A stretch of 64,000 bases of DNA, from positions 4,555,628 to 4,619,627 of the forward strand of contig JAUPFP010000011.1 of NCBI GenBank assembly GCA_036925085.1, in the 5' to 3' direction. Below the pieces are notes generated by a model. It saw only the letters and a program-made list of their open reading frames with translations, was not told where the DNA came from and did not search any database. This document shows positions 1-8,089 of the stretch, in pieces (the first letter of the stretch is position 1; each line of letters begins with the position of its first letter). The position numbers and the translations under genes were made by a program. This DNA is from Brachycybe producta. Its lineage: Eukaryota > Arthropoda > Diplopoda > Playtdesmida > Andrognathidae.

Positions 1-1
1 G

Positions 2-808
2 AAGTTTATTCAGTTTCTAGCAAAGGGACTCCAGAGAGGTCTAAGAGCAGTGCAGCAAGAAGCGAGGTTCCTGATGAATCCATACGAGTTCAAACCCGCA
101 TACACAAAGGAGGAAAGTGAGCTACTTTTAAAGCTATCTAAAATATACAATAATTCATGGTTAAGTATCTCACCAATATTAAAAAGGTCTGTTGGAAGCC
201 TCTCTGGTAAGTACAACCTTATTTACAAGGATTTTAAAATCGGACCATGGTGTCTGGAGGAGAATAAGAAATTGATAGCGGCTTTGGTCTTACTCACAGG
301 AGAACGGGACCTTAAAAAACTCCAGTACAATCTCCCGTGGAGGAAGGTCTCAGGCATAATGGGAAACCGGAATGCCTTTACTTGCAGGGATCACTGGATG
401 CATATCATTTCAAAACTTGTTTTCAGCAATAGAAAGGAATGCTACACCTGGAATATTGCTGACAATATAGATCTAATAAAGACCTTATACGAGGGCGAGT
501 ATGAAACAGAACAAGATGTTCCGTGGTCGGTGCTGTACACAGTATTCCACTGTGGCCACGGTCCTGAATTGCGATATCGATGGGGAAACTTGAGGCGTAA
601 AGTTCCGGGATATTATATGAAGGATTTGAGAGAAATTGTCGAATATTTACATAAATGTGTTCTACCCATTTTAGAACAACGAAAAGAAAGGAAGGCCAAA
701 ATAGCCAAGAATAACTGTATCAAGCCTATAAAAAACTCGTACGCTAATCCCAATCAGGAAGAAGTTAGTAATGACGAACTTTCAGAGTCTGAATCTTCTC
801 GGATTTAA
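2..808 (+). CDS. TTF1: TTF1-like Myb-domain protein, 3' end (partial)
   Basis: One open frame runs from the window edge to a TAA stop and gives 268 visible residues, so the 5' end lies outside. Three Myb/SANT-like repeats can be read. The first begins near YTKEESELLLKLSK and contains SWLSISPILKRS. The second is GPWCLEENKKLIAAL followed by PWRKVSGIM and CRDHWMHI. The third is YTWNIADNIDLIKTLYEG followed by VPWSVL and LRYRWGNLRRKVP. The order and spacing resemble the C-terminal region of vertebrate TTF1 (DMTF1/Reb1 kin), which binds rDNA terminators and stops RNA polymerase I in the nucleolus. The tail is Lys-rich and then acidic (SNDELSESES). A poly(A) signal follows the stop by only 12 nt. 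The TTF1 assignment is from memory of the human protein; another TTF1/DMTF1-like Myb factor is possible. Confidence 0.72.
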   Translation, partial: KFIQFLAKGLQRGLRAVQQEARFLMNPYEFKPAYTKEESELLLKLSKIYNNSWLSISPILKRSVGSLSGKYNLIYKDFKIGPWCLEENKKLIAALVLLTGERDLKKLQYNLPWRKVSGIMGNRNAFTCRDHWMHIISKLVFSNRKECYTWNIADNIDLIKTLYEGEYETEQDVPWSVLYTVFHCGHGPELRYRWGNLRRKVPGYYMKDLREIVEYLHKCVLPILEQRKERKAKIAKNNCIKPIKNSYANPNQEEVSNDELSESESSRI

Positions 809-820
809 GAATGGAGTCTG

Positions 821-826
821 AATAAA
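821..826 (+). promoter_or_regulatory. Poly(A) signal AATAAA of the TTF1-like gene
   Basis: An AATAAA hexamer begins 12 nt after the TAA stop of the TTF1-like frame. It implies a 3' UTR of only about 30-40 nt, which fits the repeats that begin immediately afterwards. Confidence 0.6.
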
Positions 827-1075
827 CCAGAGTTGGGCAAAGTGTCGTCTCATAAATGACTAATGATTATGACTACAATCAATTGTGTGCTACTGACTAA
901 TGGCTACAAAATATTAGTTGTAGTTTTAAATTCTTTGGGATTAGCAAGTAAGATATAATAATTAATGTAGTTATTGACTGTTTAGTACTCATTTATGGAA
1001 ACATGATTATTCTAGTCATTAATCATTAGTCAGCATTTATTGTTGCTTAATAACTAATAGTTAATCATGAGTTGC
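827..1075. repeat. AT-rich repeat with TGACTAATGACT-type motifs
   Basis: The stretch begins AGAGTTGGGCAAAGTG, which resembles a hAT-type terminal repeat, and contains many copies of short motifs such as GACTAATG and TAGTCATTAATC in both orientations. Related words recur near 2065 and 2960. This is probably a decayed MITE interrupted by later insertions. Its boundaries are not resolved. Confidence 0.35.
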
Positions 1076-1190
1076 TGACACCTTGGTAGCACAGTAGGGA
1101 AGTGGGTTCTGGGTTTGAATCCTGGCATTGGGCATGGATGTTTGTGTTGTCCTCACTTGGAAACTATGTTTGATTTGGACTTGTGACTTC
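1076..1190 (+). repeat. tRNA-derived SINE-like fragment
   Basis: The sequence contains an A-box-like TGGTAGCACAGTAGG and, about 27 nt on, a B-box GGTTTGAATCC that differs by one base from the canonical GGTTCGAATCC. This spacing is typical of the tRNA-like head of a SINE. No clean tail or target duplication is visible, and the cloverleaf is too incomplete for a working tRNA gene. Confidence 0.45.
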
Positions 1191-1504
1191 AATTGGACTG
1201 GTGAGAGTAGCTATCATGAAAGTTGCGATAGGTCAGTGATAGTTCTGTCATGATTCATGACAGTGTGACATCTACTTCACAGATATCATTGAGTCAACAA
1301 CCGTGTTTGCTTCTCTCCCTCCAGAAGCCAAATTTCCAAAGTGGTATTTCCCTACAATCGGTCACTCAACAACTATTACTATTGCGACAGTACTATCAAC
1401 TATCTAGTCAAACGAGATAGTGTGATAGTGCTATCGCAAGTGTGATAGTGACTATCATATGGTCTTCACGATGACAGTTCTCGCAATAGTTGCTATCATT
1501 AGCA

Positions 1505-1630
1505 CCAAAAATTCGTTTGCCCCGCCCTTTTATGACATCAGACCAAGTAACAAACCAATTAGAAATTGATGGTGCTCATGAAAGGGCGGGGCAAACGACA
1601 TAGTGCTGGGTTGAACTGCCTTTTAGTAAT
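1505..1630. repeat. CCAAT/GC-box palindrome nested in the Harbinger-like MITE
   Basis: The arms read TCGTTTGCCCCGCCCTTTTATGA and TCATGAAAGGGCGGGGCAAACGA, and flank an ACAAACCAATTAGAAATTGA core. It has the layout of the dispersed palindrome family seen at 4655-5352, 6116, 7666 and inside the Helitrons. Confidence 0.6.
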
Positions 1631-1751
1631 AGTTGTTGAGTGACCACTTGTAGGGAAATATTCACTTGATAGGAAAATTTGGCTTCTGGGGAAAGAGGCA
1701 ACACTGTTGCTGACTCAAACACATTTGTTAACTGCTGGTGTGTTTTGTGTA

Positions 1752-1946
1752 TAGGCAAGTGTGGCCAGCACTAGCTTTTCGTTTGCCCCTAACCCTTATA
1801 CGAACATCAGACCAAATATCAACCAATTAGAAATTGATAAGAGCGGGGCATGTGACATCATACCAAAGAACAAACCAATTAGAAATTGAATGCGCTCATA
1901 ATAGGTTCGTAGCAAACAAAAAGCTAGTGCTGGCCACACTTGCCTC
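1752..1946. repeat. CCAAT-box palindrome (GGCAAGTGTGGCCAGCACTAG type)
   Basis: The left end, GGCAAGTGTGGCCAGCACTAG, is the reverse complement of the right end, CTAGTGCTGGCCACACTTGCC. The centre holds two CCAATTAGAAATTGA units. A relative lies at 7666-7851. Confidence 0.65.
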
Positions 1947-2140
1947 AGTTTTGTGCTGTCAAACGTCACTGTCATGACAGAACTATCATGTTACTTCAAG
2001 ATATGTAGACAGTTGCTATTGTGCGAGTGACCTATCGCCATGAAAACGAGGCTTTACTCAAAATATAGGTGACTAATGACTAATATAATTGTTTTAATGT
2101 TGTATTTTGGAGGTTTCAAATGAGTGAAATTAATTCAAAT

Positions 2141-2934
2141 CAGGGTTGGACAAAAAAAATCAAAACAATTTGATTTCTTAATGATTTAATAAATGATTTA
2201 TAATGGTTTATTAAATTAAGAATTCTTCATTAAGGTGGCTTTATAAACCTGCAGGACTATTGTGTTGTATAGGTCTTTTCCTCCCTTGGAGAAAATTTAT
2301 ATTTTCAAGTGCACCTTTTTCAGAAGAAAGTTTTTCATATCTTTAAAAATAATCTTTGTATGACAGTTTGAAAAATGTGAAAATAGTTTTTTTTAACGTA
2401 ATCTTTTACATTTTTAGTTGTGAAAACAATCAGTTTTTCAAACTTTTTTTTTTAAAAAATACTCGCTTGACATTTTTGCATCCAAATTTTTCAAAAAACA
2501 TCTAAGGAGCTTAGCATTAACCACTGCAGTGGCACCATTGGGTAACAGTGAACTGAATGGCACAACTGATTTATCAGAGTTGTTAAAAATCATGATTTTT
2601 TTTAAATAAACATTTTTCAAGAAAAACATTGAAATTTTATTTACATTTCAAATAATATACACCAATTGTGTGCAATTATATTGAATGCATTTAATAACCA
2701 ACAGCATTATATCATTTATATGCTTGTCAAATTAAAAACTAATGAAATTGTATTTCAGAACTTTTAGAAAAAAATCAGAGCAGTGCAAAGAATAAAAAAT
2801 GCCACAATTTCATAAATGAAAAAAAATCAAAAAAATCTGATTTAAATCAAAAAAATCGATTTATTTGATTTTTTTAAAAAAAATCAAAAAAATCAGCCAC
2901 CCTGTGTATATGTGATTTAAATCAAACAACCCTA
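2141..2934. repeat. AT-rich hAT-like MITE (CAGGGTTGGACAAAA ends)
   Basis: It begins CAGGGTTGGACAAAAAAAATC. The right side is a run of ATTTAAATCAAAAAAATCGATT units ending CAACCCTA. There is no coding capacity. The long A/T-rich arms make it a foldback element. No target duplication could be confirmed. Confidence 0.45.
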
Positions 2935-3193
2935 CGATTTATTAAGAACTACACCCATCCACGACCTCATACGTAGTCATAAGTACCTTGTTTCATTACT
3001 TAAATAATGTAAATGCAATAAACTTATCACATTTTTAATTTTTCGTCTTGTAGTAATTGTGATTTAGCCAATACAGTTAAATATTACAACTTAAAGTATT
3101 AGTTTTTTTTATATATATTTTTTTAATTTTTTCTAAGCTCTACATTTGTATTTTTGTGTTCTCAGCTATAGCTTTAATAAAAGTGAATACAAA

Positions 3194-5773
3194 TTAGATA
3201 TTTGCAGGAAAAGTTCCATTCACTAGTTGTTCTTCCCACTTCTCAACCTGCAAACAAAAGATTATAAATAAAACATTGACAAAAAATGTCTTTAATATGT
3301 AAAAATGCTTTTTAGAAGTAACTTTAATAAGAAATTAAAAAGCGTTTAGTTTAAGCTGCTACATCACAAAATTACTTCAAAAAATCTCCACGAAGAGCAC
3401 TAGCATCGTTTTTCTATTAAGCCCATAGATCCAATGTTAAAGAAAAAATGTTAATTTCAAAACACAGTCGCAGCAATATGTTTATTTTTCTTATTTAAAG
3501 TTGTCCAATATTAAGTGTTTAAAGTGCAATGTGCACTTCAAATATGTTAATCGAGTGATAGAATGACAAAAAATTGGTAAGTGTGGTTTTATTTTTAGAA
3601 CCTATTTCAAAATTGCGAATTTCTAACTTTTATGTTAAACTCCATTGACTACGCGTAAATAAGAAATAAAAACATCCATTAAAATGCACGTAAAATACCT
3701 ACAAATAATTTTTAAAAAAAACCACAATTAAACCACAGTGAAGCCAACACGTTGGCGCACGTGCTAATTTTTTTCTGGTTTTTTAAAATGGTATATATTA
3801 AGCCCCGTCGTTCTGTGTTTCCTAATGTCTGTGATCTAATGCTGTACAAAAACCACGTCGGAATTTATATAAATTTGAATAAATGAACCGCTTTTTTTTA
3901 CAAGGTCAACTATATGTTGCATGATATTAAATTGGGAGGGGAAAAGGTTGGAAAGTATAGAAGAGGGGGGGGGGGAAGAAAGAAACGTGGAGGGGAAAAA
4001 AGTGGGAGTGGGTGACTGAAATTGAAACCAGAGAAAATGAAAAACTCATTTTCTCTTTCAAATATAAAAAGGGGCGGGGATAATAGTAGCAAAATTAAAC
4101 TACAGTTTATCACAGGCAACTGTGCCCAGCAATAGAATTTCTTTTGCTCAGCCCTTTTATGAACGTCATCGATTTTTAATTGGTTTGTTACTTGGTCTGA
4201 TGTCATAAAAGGGCGGAGGAAAAGAAATTCTAATGCTGGGCACAATTTGCCTGTGAATTTTGCTCCCTTCATTTGTGATGGGTTACCACACTAGTTTTTA
4301 CATATTTTTACAGCATTTTAATGGATTTTTTTTCTTCTTGTTTGGGAGTACTCAATGGAGTTTAACACAAGAGTTAGAAATTCGCGATTTTGAAAGTTTT
4401 TAAAAAATAAAACTGCACTTCCCAATTTTTTGTCATTCTATCTCTTGAACAACATATATTGAAGGTGCACTTTGAAAACTTAATATTGGACAACTTTAAA
4501 TATGAAAAAAAAAACATACTGCCGCCGCGACTTGTGTATTTTAAAAATTAACATTTTTCCTTTAACATTGGGTCTATGGGCTCGATAGAAAAACGATACT
4601 AACGCTCTTTGAGGCGGTTTTTCAAAGTAATTTTTTGATGTAGCCTCTTTAAATGACAGACAATTAGAAAACGGGATAAACAGAATTTGGCTCCGCCCTT
4701 TTTATGACGGACGCAACTTCTAATTGGTTGGTTATTTAGTCTGACGTCACATGCTCTGCCAATTTCAACGTTTTACCACACAACAAACCAATTAGAAGTT
4801 GCCGTTCGCCATAAAAAGGGCGGAGCCAACTTCTGTTTATCCAGTTTTCTAATTGCCTGTTCTAAAAGGCGTTTACTGCCATTGTTTAAAATAGGGGAGA
4901 TACTGACAGCAACAGGCAATTAGAAATCTGGACGTGCAGAAGTTTGCTCCGCCCTTTTTATGACGACTGGCAACTTCTAATTGGTTGGTTATGTAGTCTG
5001 ACGTCACATGCTCCGCCCTTTTCAACGTCGAACCACGCAACAAACCAATTAGAAGCTGCCGGTCGTCATAAAAAGGGCGGAGCCAACTTCTGCGCATCCC
5101 GAGTTCTAATAGCCTTTCTGGCATCAGGGGAGAGCCACATCATGCTAGAAGCATTTAGAAATCGGGACTAACACAAGTTGGCTCCGCCCTTTTTATGACG
5201 ACCGGCAACTTCTAATTGGTTGGTTGTGTGGTTCGACGTTGAAAAGGGCGGAGCATATGACGTCAGACCACATTACCAACCAATTAGAAGTTGCGTTCGT
5301 CATAAAAAGGGCGGAGCCAACTTGTGTTCCTCCCGATTTCTAAATGCCTGTCAGCATGCTCTAGAGGATGCTGCCGCGGCTGCAGATTACTCTGAGCTGC
5401 TAAAGATTTCGACCCACATATACAGAATGAAAACCGTGCAACAAGAGGGGAAAAAAACACAACATACATACCCAAGCATGGGGACATAAGGAAGTATAAA
5501 TCTTCTTGAAGTAATTACACGGTTCGTAATTTTCTCCTTTCACTTTTTCACATCGTTTGAAGTCGAGATAACTCTGAAAGCAGTACCTGTAATAACAATA
5601 TCCATCCATAATAACATTGCGTCATACAAAGGATCATCAACAGATCTTGTTATGTGTTCCTTGTAAGAGAAGTTACCGTACCTAGTTTGGTTTTGGTTTG
5701 GAAATCTAGGATCGAACGGCGCCGTTTCGAATTTCGGTTCAGAATCCTTCGACATGACTTCTGCTGATGGCAT
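3194..5773 (-). CDS. COX6B: Cytochrome c oxidase subunit 6B (COX6B), complete coding region
   Basis: Three coding exons on the minus strand (5773-5682, 5586-5472, 3247-3194) join in frame to give 86 aa, the same length as human COX6B1. All junctions are GT-AG. The product starts MPSAEVMSKDSEPKFETAP, carries the family signature FDPRFPNQNQTR, then a CX9C pair (Cys33/Cys43, in YCFQSYLDFKRC) and a CX10C pair (Cys54/Cys65, in CNYFKKIYTSLC), and ends NGTFPANI. COX6B is a small disulfide-rich subunit on the intermembrane-space face of mitochondrial complex IV. It is known to bridge complex IV monomers and is imported through the MIA40 route. A splice acceptor just before the ATG (at 5780) and a donor at 5993-5994 indicate a 5' UTR exon at about 5995 onward. 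The last intron, about 2.2 kb, is filled by a TTAA MITE, a Helitron and three CRE/CCAAT palindromes. An ATTAAA signal lies at 3173-3178. Confidence 0.93.
3351..4653. repeat. TTAA-ended foldback MITE, family 1, copy A
   Basis: The left end is TTAAGCTGCTACATCACAAA and the right end is TTTTGATGTAGCCTCTTTAA. The arms carry AGCCCATAGA(T/C)CCAATGTTAAAG, GTTGTCCAATATTAAG and TTAAACTCCATTGA(C/G)TACGC in mirrored order. A Helitron (3790-4292) is inserted near the centre, so the palindrome is split. The repeat lies in the COX6B last intron. Confidence 0.8.
3790..4292 (+). mobile_element. Non-autonomous Helitron, copy 1 (inside MITE copy A)
   Basis: The 3' end shows the Helitron signature in degraded form: GTGATGGGTTACCACACTAG, ending CTAG before T. 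The 5' part contains the shared CGTCGGAATTTATATAAATT and TCAACTATATGTTGCA blocks, which are the decayed 3' end of a Pif1-type helicase reading frame. An internal palindrome (GGCAACTGTGCCCAGCAATAG ... CTAATGCTGGGCACAATTTG) encloses CCGCCC/GGGCGG and CCAAT-like words. Confidence 0.72.
4655..4861. repeat. CRE/CCAAT/GC-box palindrome, tandem copy 1
   Basis: The arms are AATTAGAAAACGGGATAAACAG and its inverse near 4842-4855. The element holds GGCTCCGCCC and GGGCGGAGCC, two ATTGG/CCAAT boxes and one perfect CRE (TGACGTCA at 4742-4749). It sits immediately beside MITE copy A in the COX6B intron. Confidence 0.7.
4909..5120. repeat. CRE/CCAAT/GC-box palindrome, tandem copy 2
   Basis: Same plan as copy 1. 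The arms read CAGGCAATTAGAAATCTGG and its inverse TTCTAATAGCCT. It contains TGACGTCA at 4999-5006, two CCAAT boxes in opposite orientation, and GC-boxes GCTCCGCCC and GGGCGGAGC. Confidence 0.7.
5147..5352. repeat. CRE/CCAAT/GC-box palindrome, tandem copy 3
   Basis: Same plan in flipped internal order, with arms GCATTTAGAAATCGGGA and TCCCGATTTCTAAATGC. It contains TGACGTCA at 5258-5265, CCAATTAGAAGTTGC and GGGCGGAGCCAACTTGTG. It ends about 120 bp from COX6B exon 3. Confidence 0.7.
5353..5430. repeat. Short dispersed repeat shared with 18670-18745
   Basis: The block CTAGAGGATGCTGCCGCGGC followed by TGCAGATTACTCTG and CCCACATATACA reappears in KIFC1 intron 12 with a few substitutions. It has no recognisable coding meaning. 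Confidence 0.45.
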
Positions 5774-6115
5774 TTATACCTAAAATTATCATAAAAAAAG
5801 TACGACACGAGTTCCGTGTTAAAATAACATTAGGTAATACGTAGAGGTCATTTCAAAGTAAACAGGAAACGAATCAAGAGGTATTTTCATTGCCATATAA
5901 CCGTTATTCAATTTATTGGTTTGTTATTATAATCATACTTTGCGTGAAGTTAGAACAAAGCAACAAAAACGAAAAGAAGCAACAAAAAACTTACAGTACA
6001 CGATGAGCAGACGTGAAAAACACTAAAAGAACGAGGAAAAATAAATAGTGGCAACAAACAAATACTATATACAACCATTCATAGGGCGGATGCGGAAGAG
6101 GCTAAAGAATATGGC

Positions 6116-6311
6116 GACAGGCATATAAAGACAGGGCGATACAGTCGTTTGCTCTGCCCCTTTTATAAGCGTCAGACCAAATATCAACTAATTGGAAATT
6201 GAAAAGGGCGGGGCATGTGACGGCAGGCTACATAACAAACGAATTAGAAGTTGCCAGTCTTCGTAAAAAAGGCGGGGCAAACGACTGTCTTACTGTCTTT
6301 ACTTGCCTGTC
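6116..6311. repeat. CCAAT/GC-box palindrome upstream of COX6B
   Basis: The arms AGGCATATAAAGACAGGGCG and its inverse (ACTGTCTTTACTTGCCT) enclose GTTTGCTCTGCCCC and GGGGCAAACGAC, with AATTGGAAATTG and AATTAGAAGTTG in the middle. It belongs to the same superfamily as 4655-5352. It lies in the intergenic space between divergent COX6B and KIFC1. Confidence 0.6.
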
Positions 6312-6830
6312 TATGGCGCGCCGTTCATGGCAAAAACCACAGAATCATAAGTTATACCATAGCCTCTTTATCCTAAAGGCCTGCTTATTTCAGCTTTATG
6401 TTGGTAAAAGTATGGCGCTGAAATCGTCTGTTAAAACCAGAAGATGGCGCAATCTTCTGGACCCTGTTGATTAGAGCATTAGAATTGCATTCCCATGTTT
6501 TCTTGTTTTTCTTTCATTTTCTCTTCACAATTATCACTACTTTTTAAAACTTTTCAGTGTTGTCAATCAGTTTTTTTTCTATGAAATTGTTTACTCTTGT
6601 GTGTAACTCACTTACTCACTATGTGTAAAAATAAAACCAAAGAAATAAGTTTTTATGAAATAAAATAAATATAAATAAGATAAACTAAAGTAAACTAAAG
6701 TAAACTAAAGTAAACTAAAATAAACTAAAATAAACTAAAATAAACTAAAATAAAATAAAATAAAATAAAATGCTGTTTCTTTTATTGTAGGGCGCCGCCA
6801 TCTTGAAACTGGGTAATGAAAAGAGTCGCC
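6312..6830. repeat. Repeat with GATGGCG motifs and an (ACTAAARTAA)n tract
   Basis: The left part (TCTGTTAAAACCAGAAGATGGCG, TCTTCTGGACCCTGTTGATTAG) matches 21370-21440. It is followed by a simple A-rich tandem of AAACTAAAGT/AAACTAAAAT at about 6660-6770. GCGCCGCCATCTTGAAAC at about 6791 faces CAAGATGGCGACTTTC at 7149, giving a larger inverted pair. This is a dispersed repeat, not a gene. Confidence 0.5.
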
Positions 6831-6850
6831 ATAAGAAAAACTGGTCCACG

Positions 6851-7033
6851 GACTCCACACGAGTCAAGTGAGTTGATCAATGTACTTGAATTCATTTGAC
6901 ATGAACGCGAATTGGACGTCTAAACTCGTACTTGATTCCATTCAGATGATCAGCTGACATTGATTGTTGGGTTTAGACGTTCAATTCGCGTTTATGTCAA
7001 ATGAATTCAAATGAGTTGACTAACTCGCCTGGA
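6851..7033. repeat. Foldback MITE with arms about 60 bp long
   Basis: The left arm (GAATTCATTTGACATGAACG, then CGAATTGGACGTCTAAAC) is mirrored on the right by GTTTAGACGTTCAATTCGCG and TTATGTCAAATGAATTC. No coding capacity is present. Confidence 0.65.
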
Positions 7034-7665
7034 TCGTGTAAATCCAACCATTTAGATTATACACCGAGTTTGCCCCCCAAGTTGGATAAAGTAACCGGTT
7101 AAAATAAAGACTCCCTGCTTCTACATTAACCAACTCTGCCCCTAGTTTCAAGATGGCGACTTTCTGTCATAGCAACATCAAAGGTTCCCACAGAGAGTTT
7201 TTCTTCCGTATAACTTTTTATTCTGTGCCAAAACGCAAGCAGTTGGGCGCTCTTATTTTTACCATAGGCTCCTTATACATGTATAGGAATCTTTTTGCAC
7301 ATAGCTATGTTTTGCACGACGTGTTTCTGTCGCCTGAATTTGAATAGGGTCTCGGGTGTACGTCATAATATCAAGTGGTCACTGCAACAGGAATTCTATG
7401 CGATTGAGTAATCCTAGTTCATTTTATAGCTTTGAATGCCACCAACATTCACTAGACTAGAGATTCACTCACATATATATTATTAAGTCAAGTAAGTATA
7501 TATTATCATTTTATTATATTGTTATATTAGTATATTTTTGTTTTCCCTTTTTGATTCACATGAACGAGTACGAGATTCACGGGTGATATCGGCTCCCTTG
7601 TTTTCTATAAAGTGGGTAATGATTAGGGAAACGACAGACGGTTAAATAGGTACCACGGCATACAG

Positions 7666-7851
7666 GCAAGTGTAGCCAGTACTAGCTTTTTGTTTGCCCC
7701 GCACTTTTTATGAGCGTCACCAATTTATAATTGGTTTATTATTTGGTCTGGCCCCGTCTTTATTAATTTCTAATTTGTTTATATTCGGTCTGACGCTGAT
7801 AAAAGGGCAGAGCAAATGAAAAGTTATTAGTGGTCTACACTTGCCTGTACA
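7666..7851. repeat. CCAAT-box palindrome (second GGCAAGTGT copy)
   Basis: The ends GGCAAGTGTAGCCAGTACTAG and CTACACTTGCC match the copy at 1752-1946. The arms hold GTTTGCCCCGCAC and GGGCAGAGCAAATG. It lies about 240 bp upstream of the KIFC1 start codon. Confidence 0.6.
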
Positions 7852-8089
7852 TGTGGAATCGCTTAGCCAATTAGATAAGTGTAAGTTACTGACGTCATTC
7901 ACCAATGACAACCGCAGATGCATTAATTGTTTGAATTTGAAATCGCAACGGTTTTTGGTAAACTGTTGAATCTTATGTATAGTCGAAATTATCGAATAGT
8001 AATTTGTGACGTTTTTTTTTGCTTTAGTTTGAACGTTGTATCGTTAACCGCGTCTGTTAAACTTTGTTTGATAGTTTATTTTAATTACA

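Larger units (their letters stand above)
1199..2056. repeat. Harbinger-like MITE (AGCCTCGTTTTCAC family), copy 1, with nested insertions
   Basis: The right end reads GAAAACGAGGCTTTA, and the body shares the words TGACAGTGTGACATCTACTTCA and GATAGTGTGATAGTGCTATC with copies at 20202 and 40197. It is expanded to about 860 bp by two small CCAAT/GC-box palindromes (about 1505-1630 and 1752-1946). The left end is degraded. Confidence 0.6.

Noticed and set aside
4873-5487. Overlapping ORFs with RHKKGGANFC-like peptides
   Set aside because: They come from the GC-box palindrome arms (CGTCATAAAAAGGGCGGAGC) and repeat because the DNA repeats.
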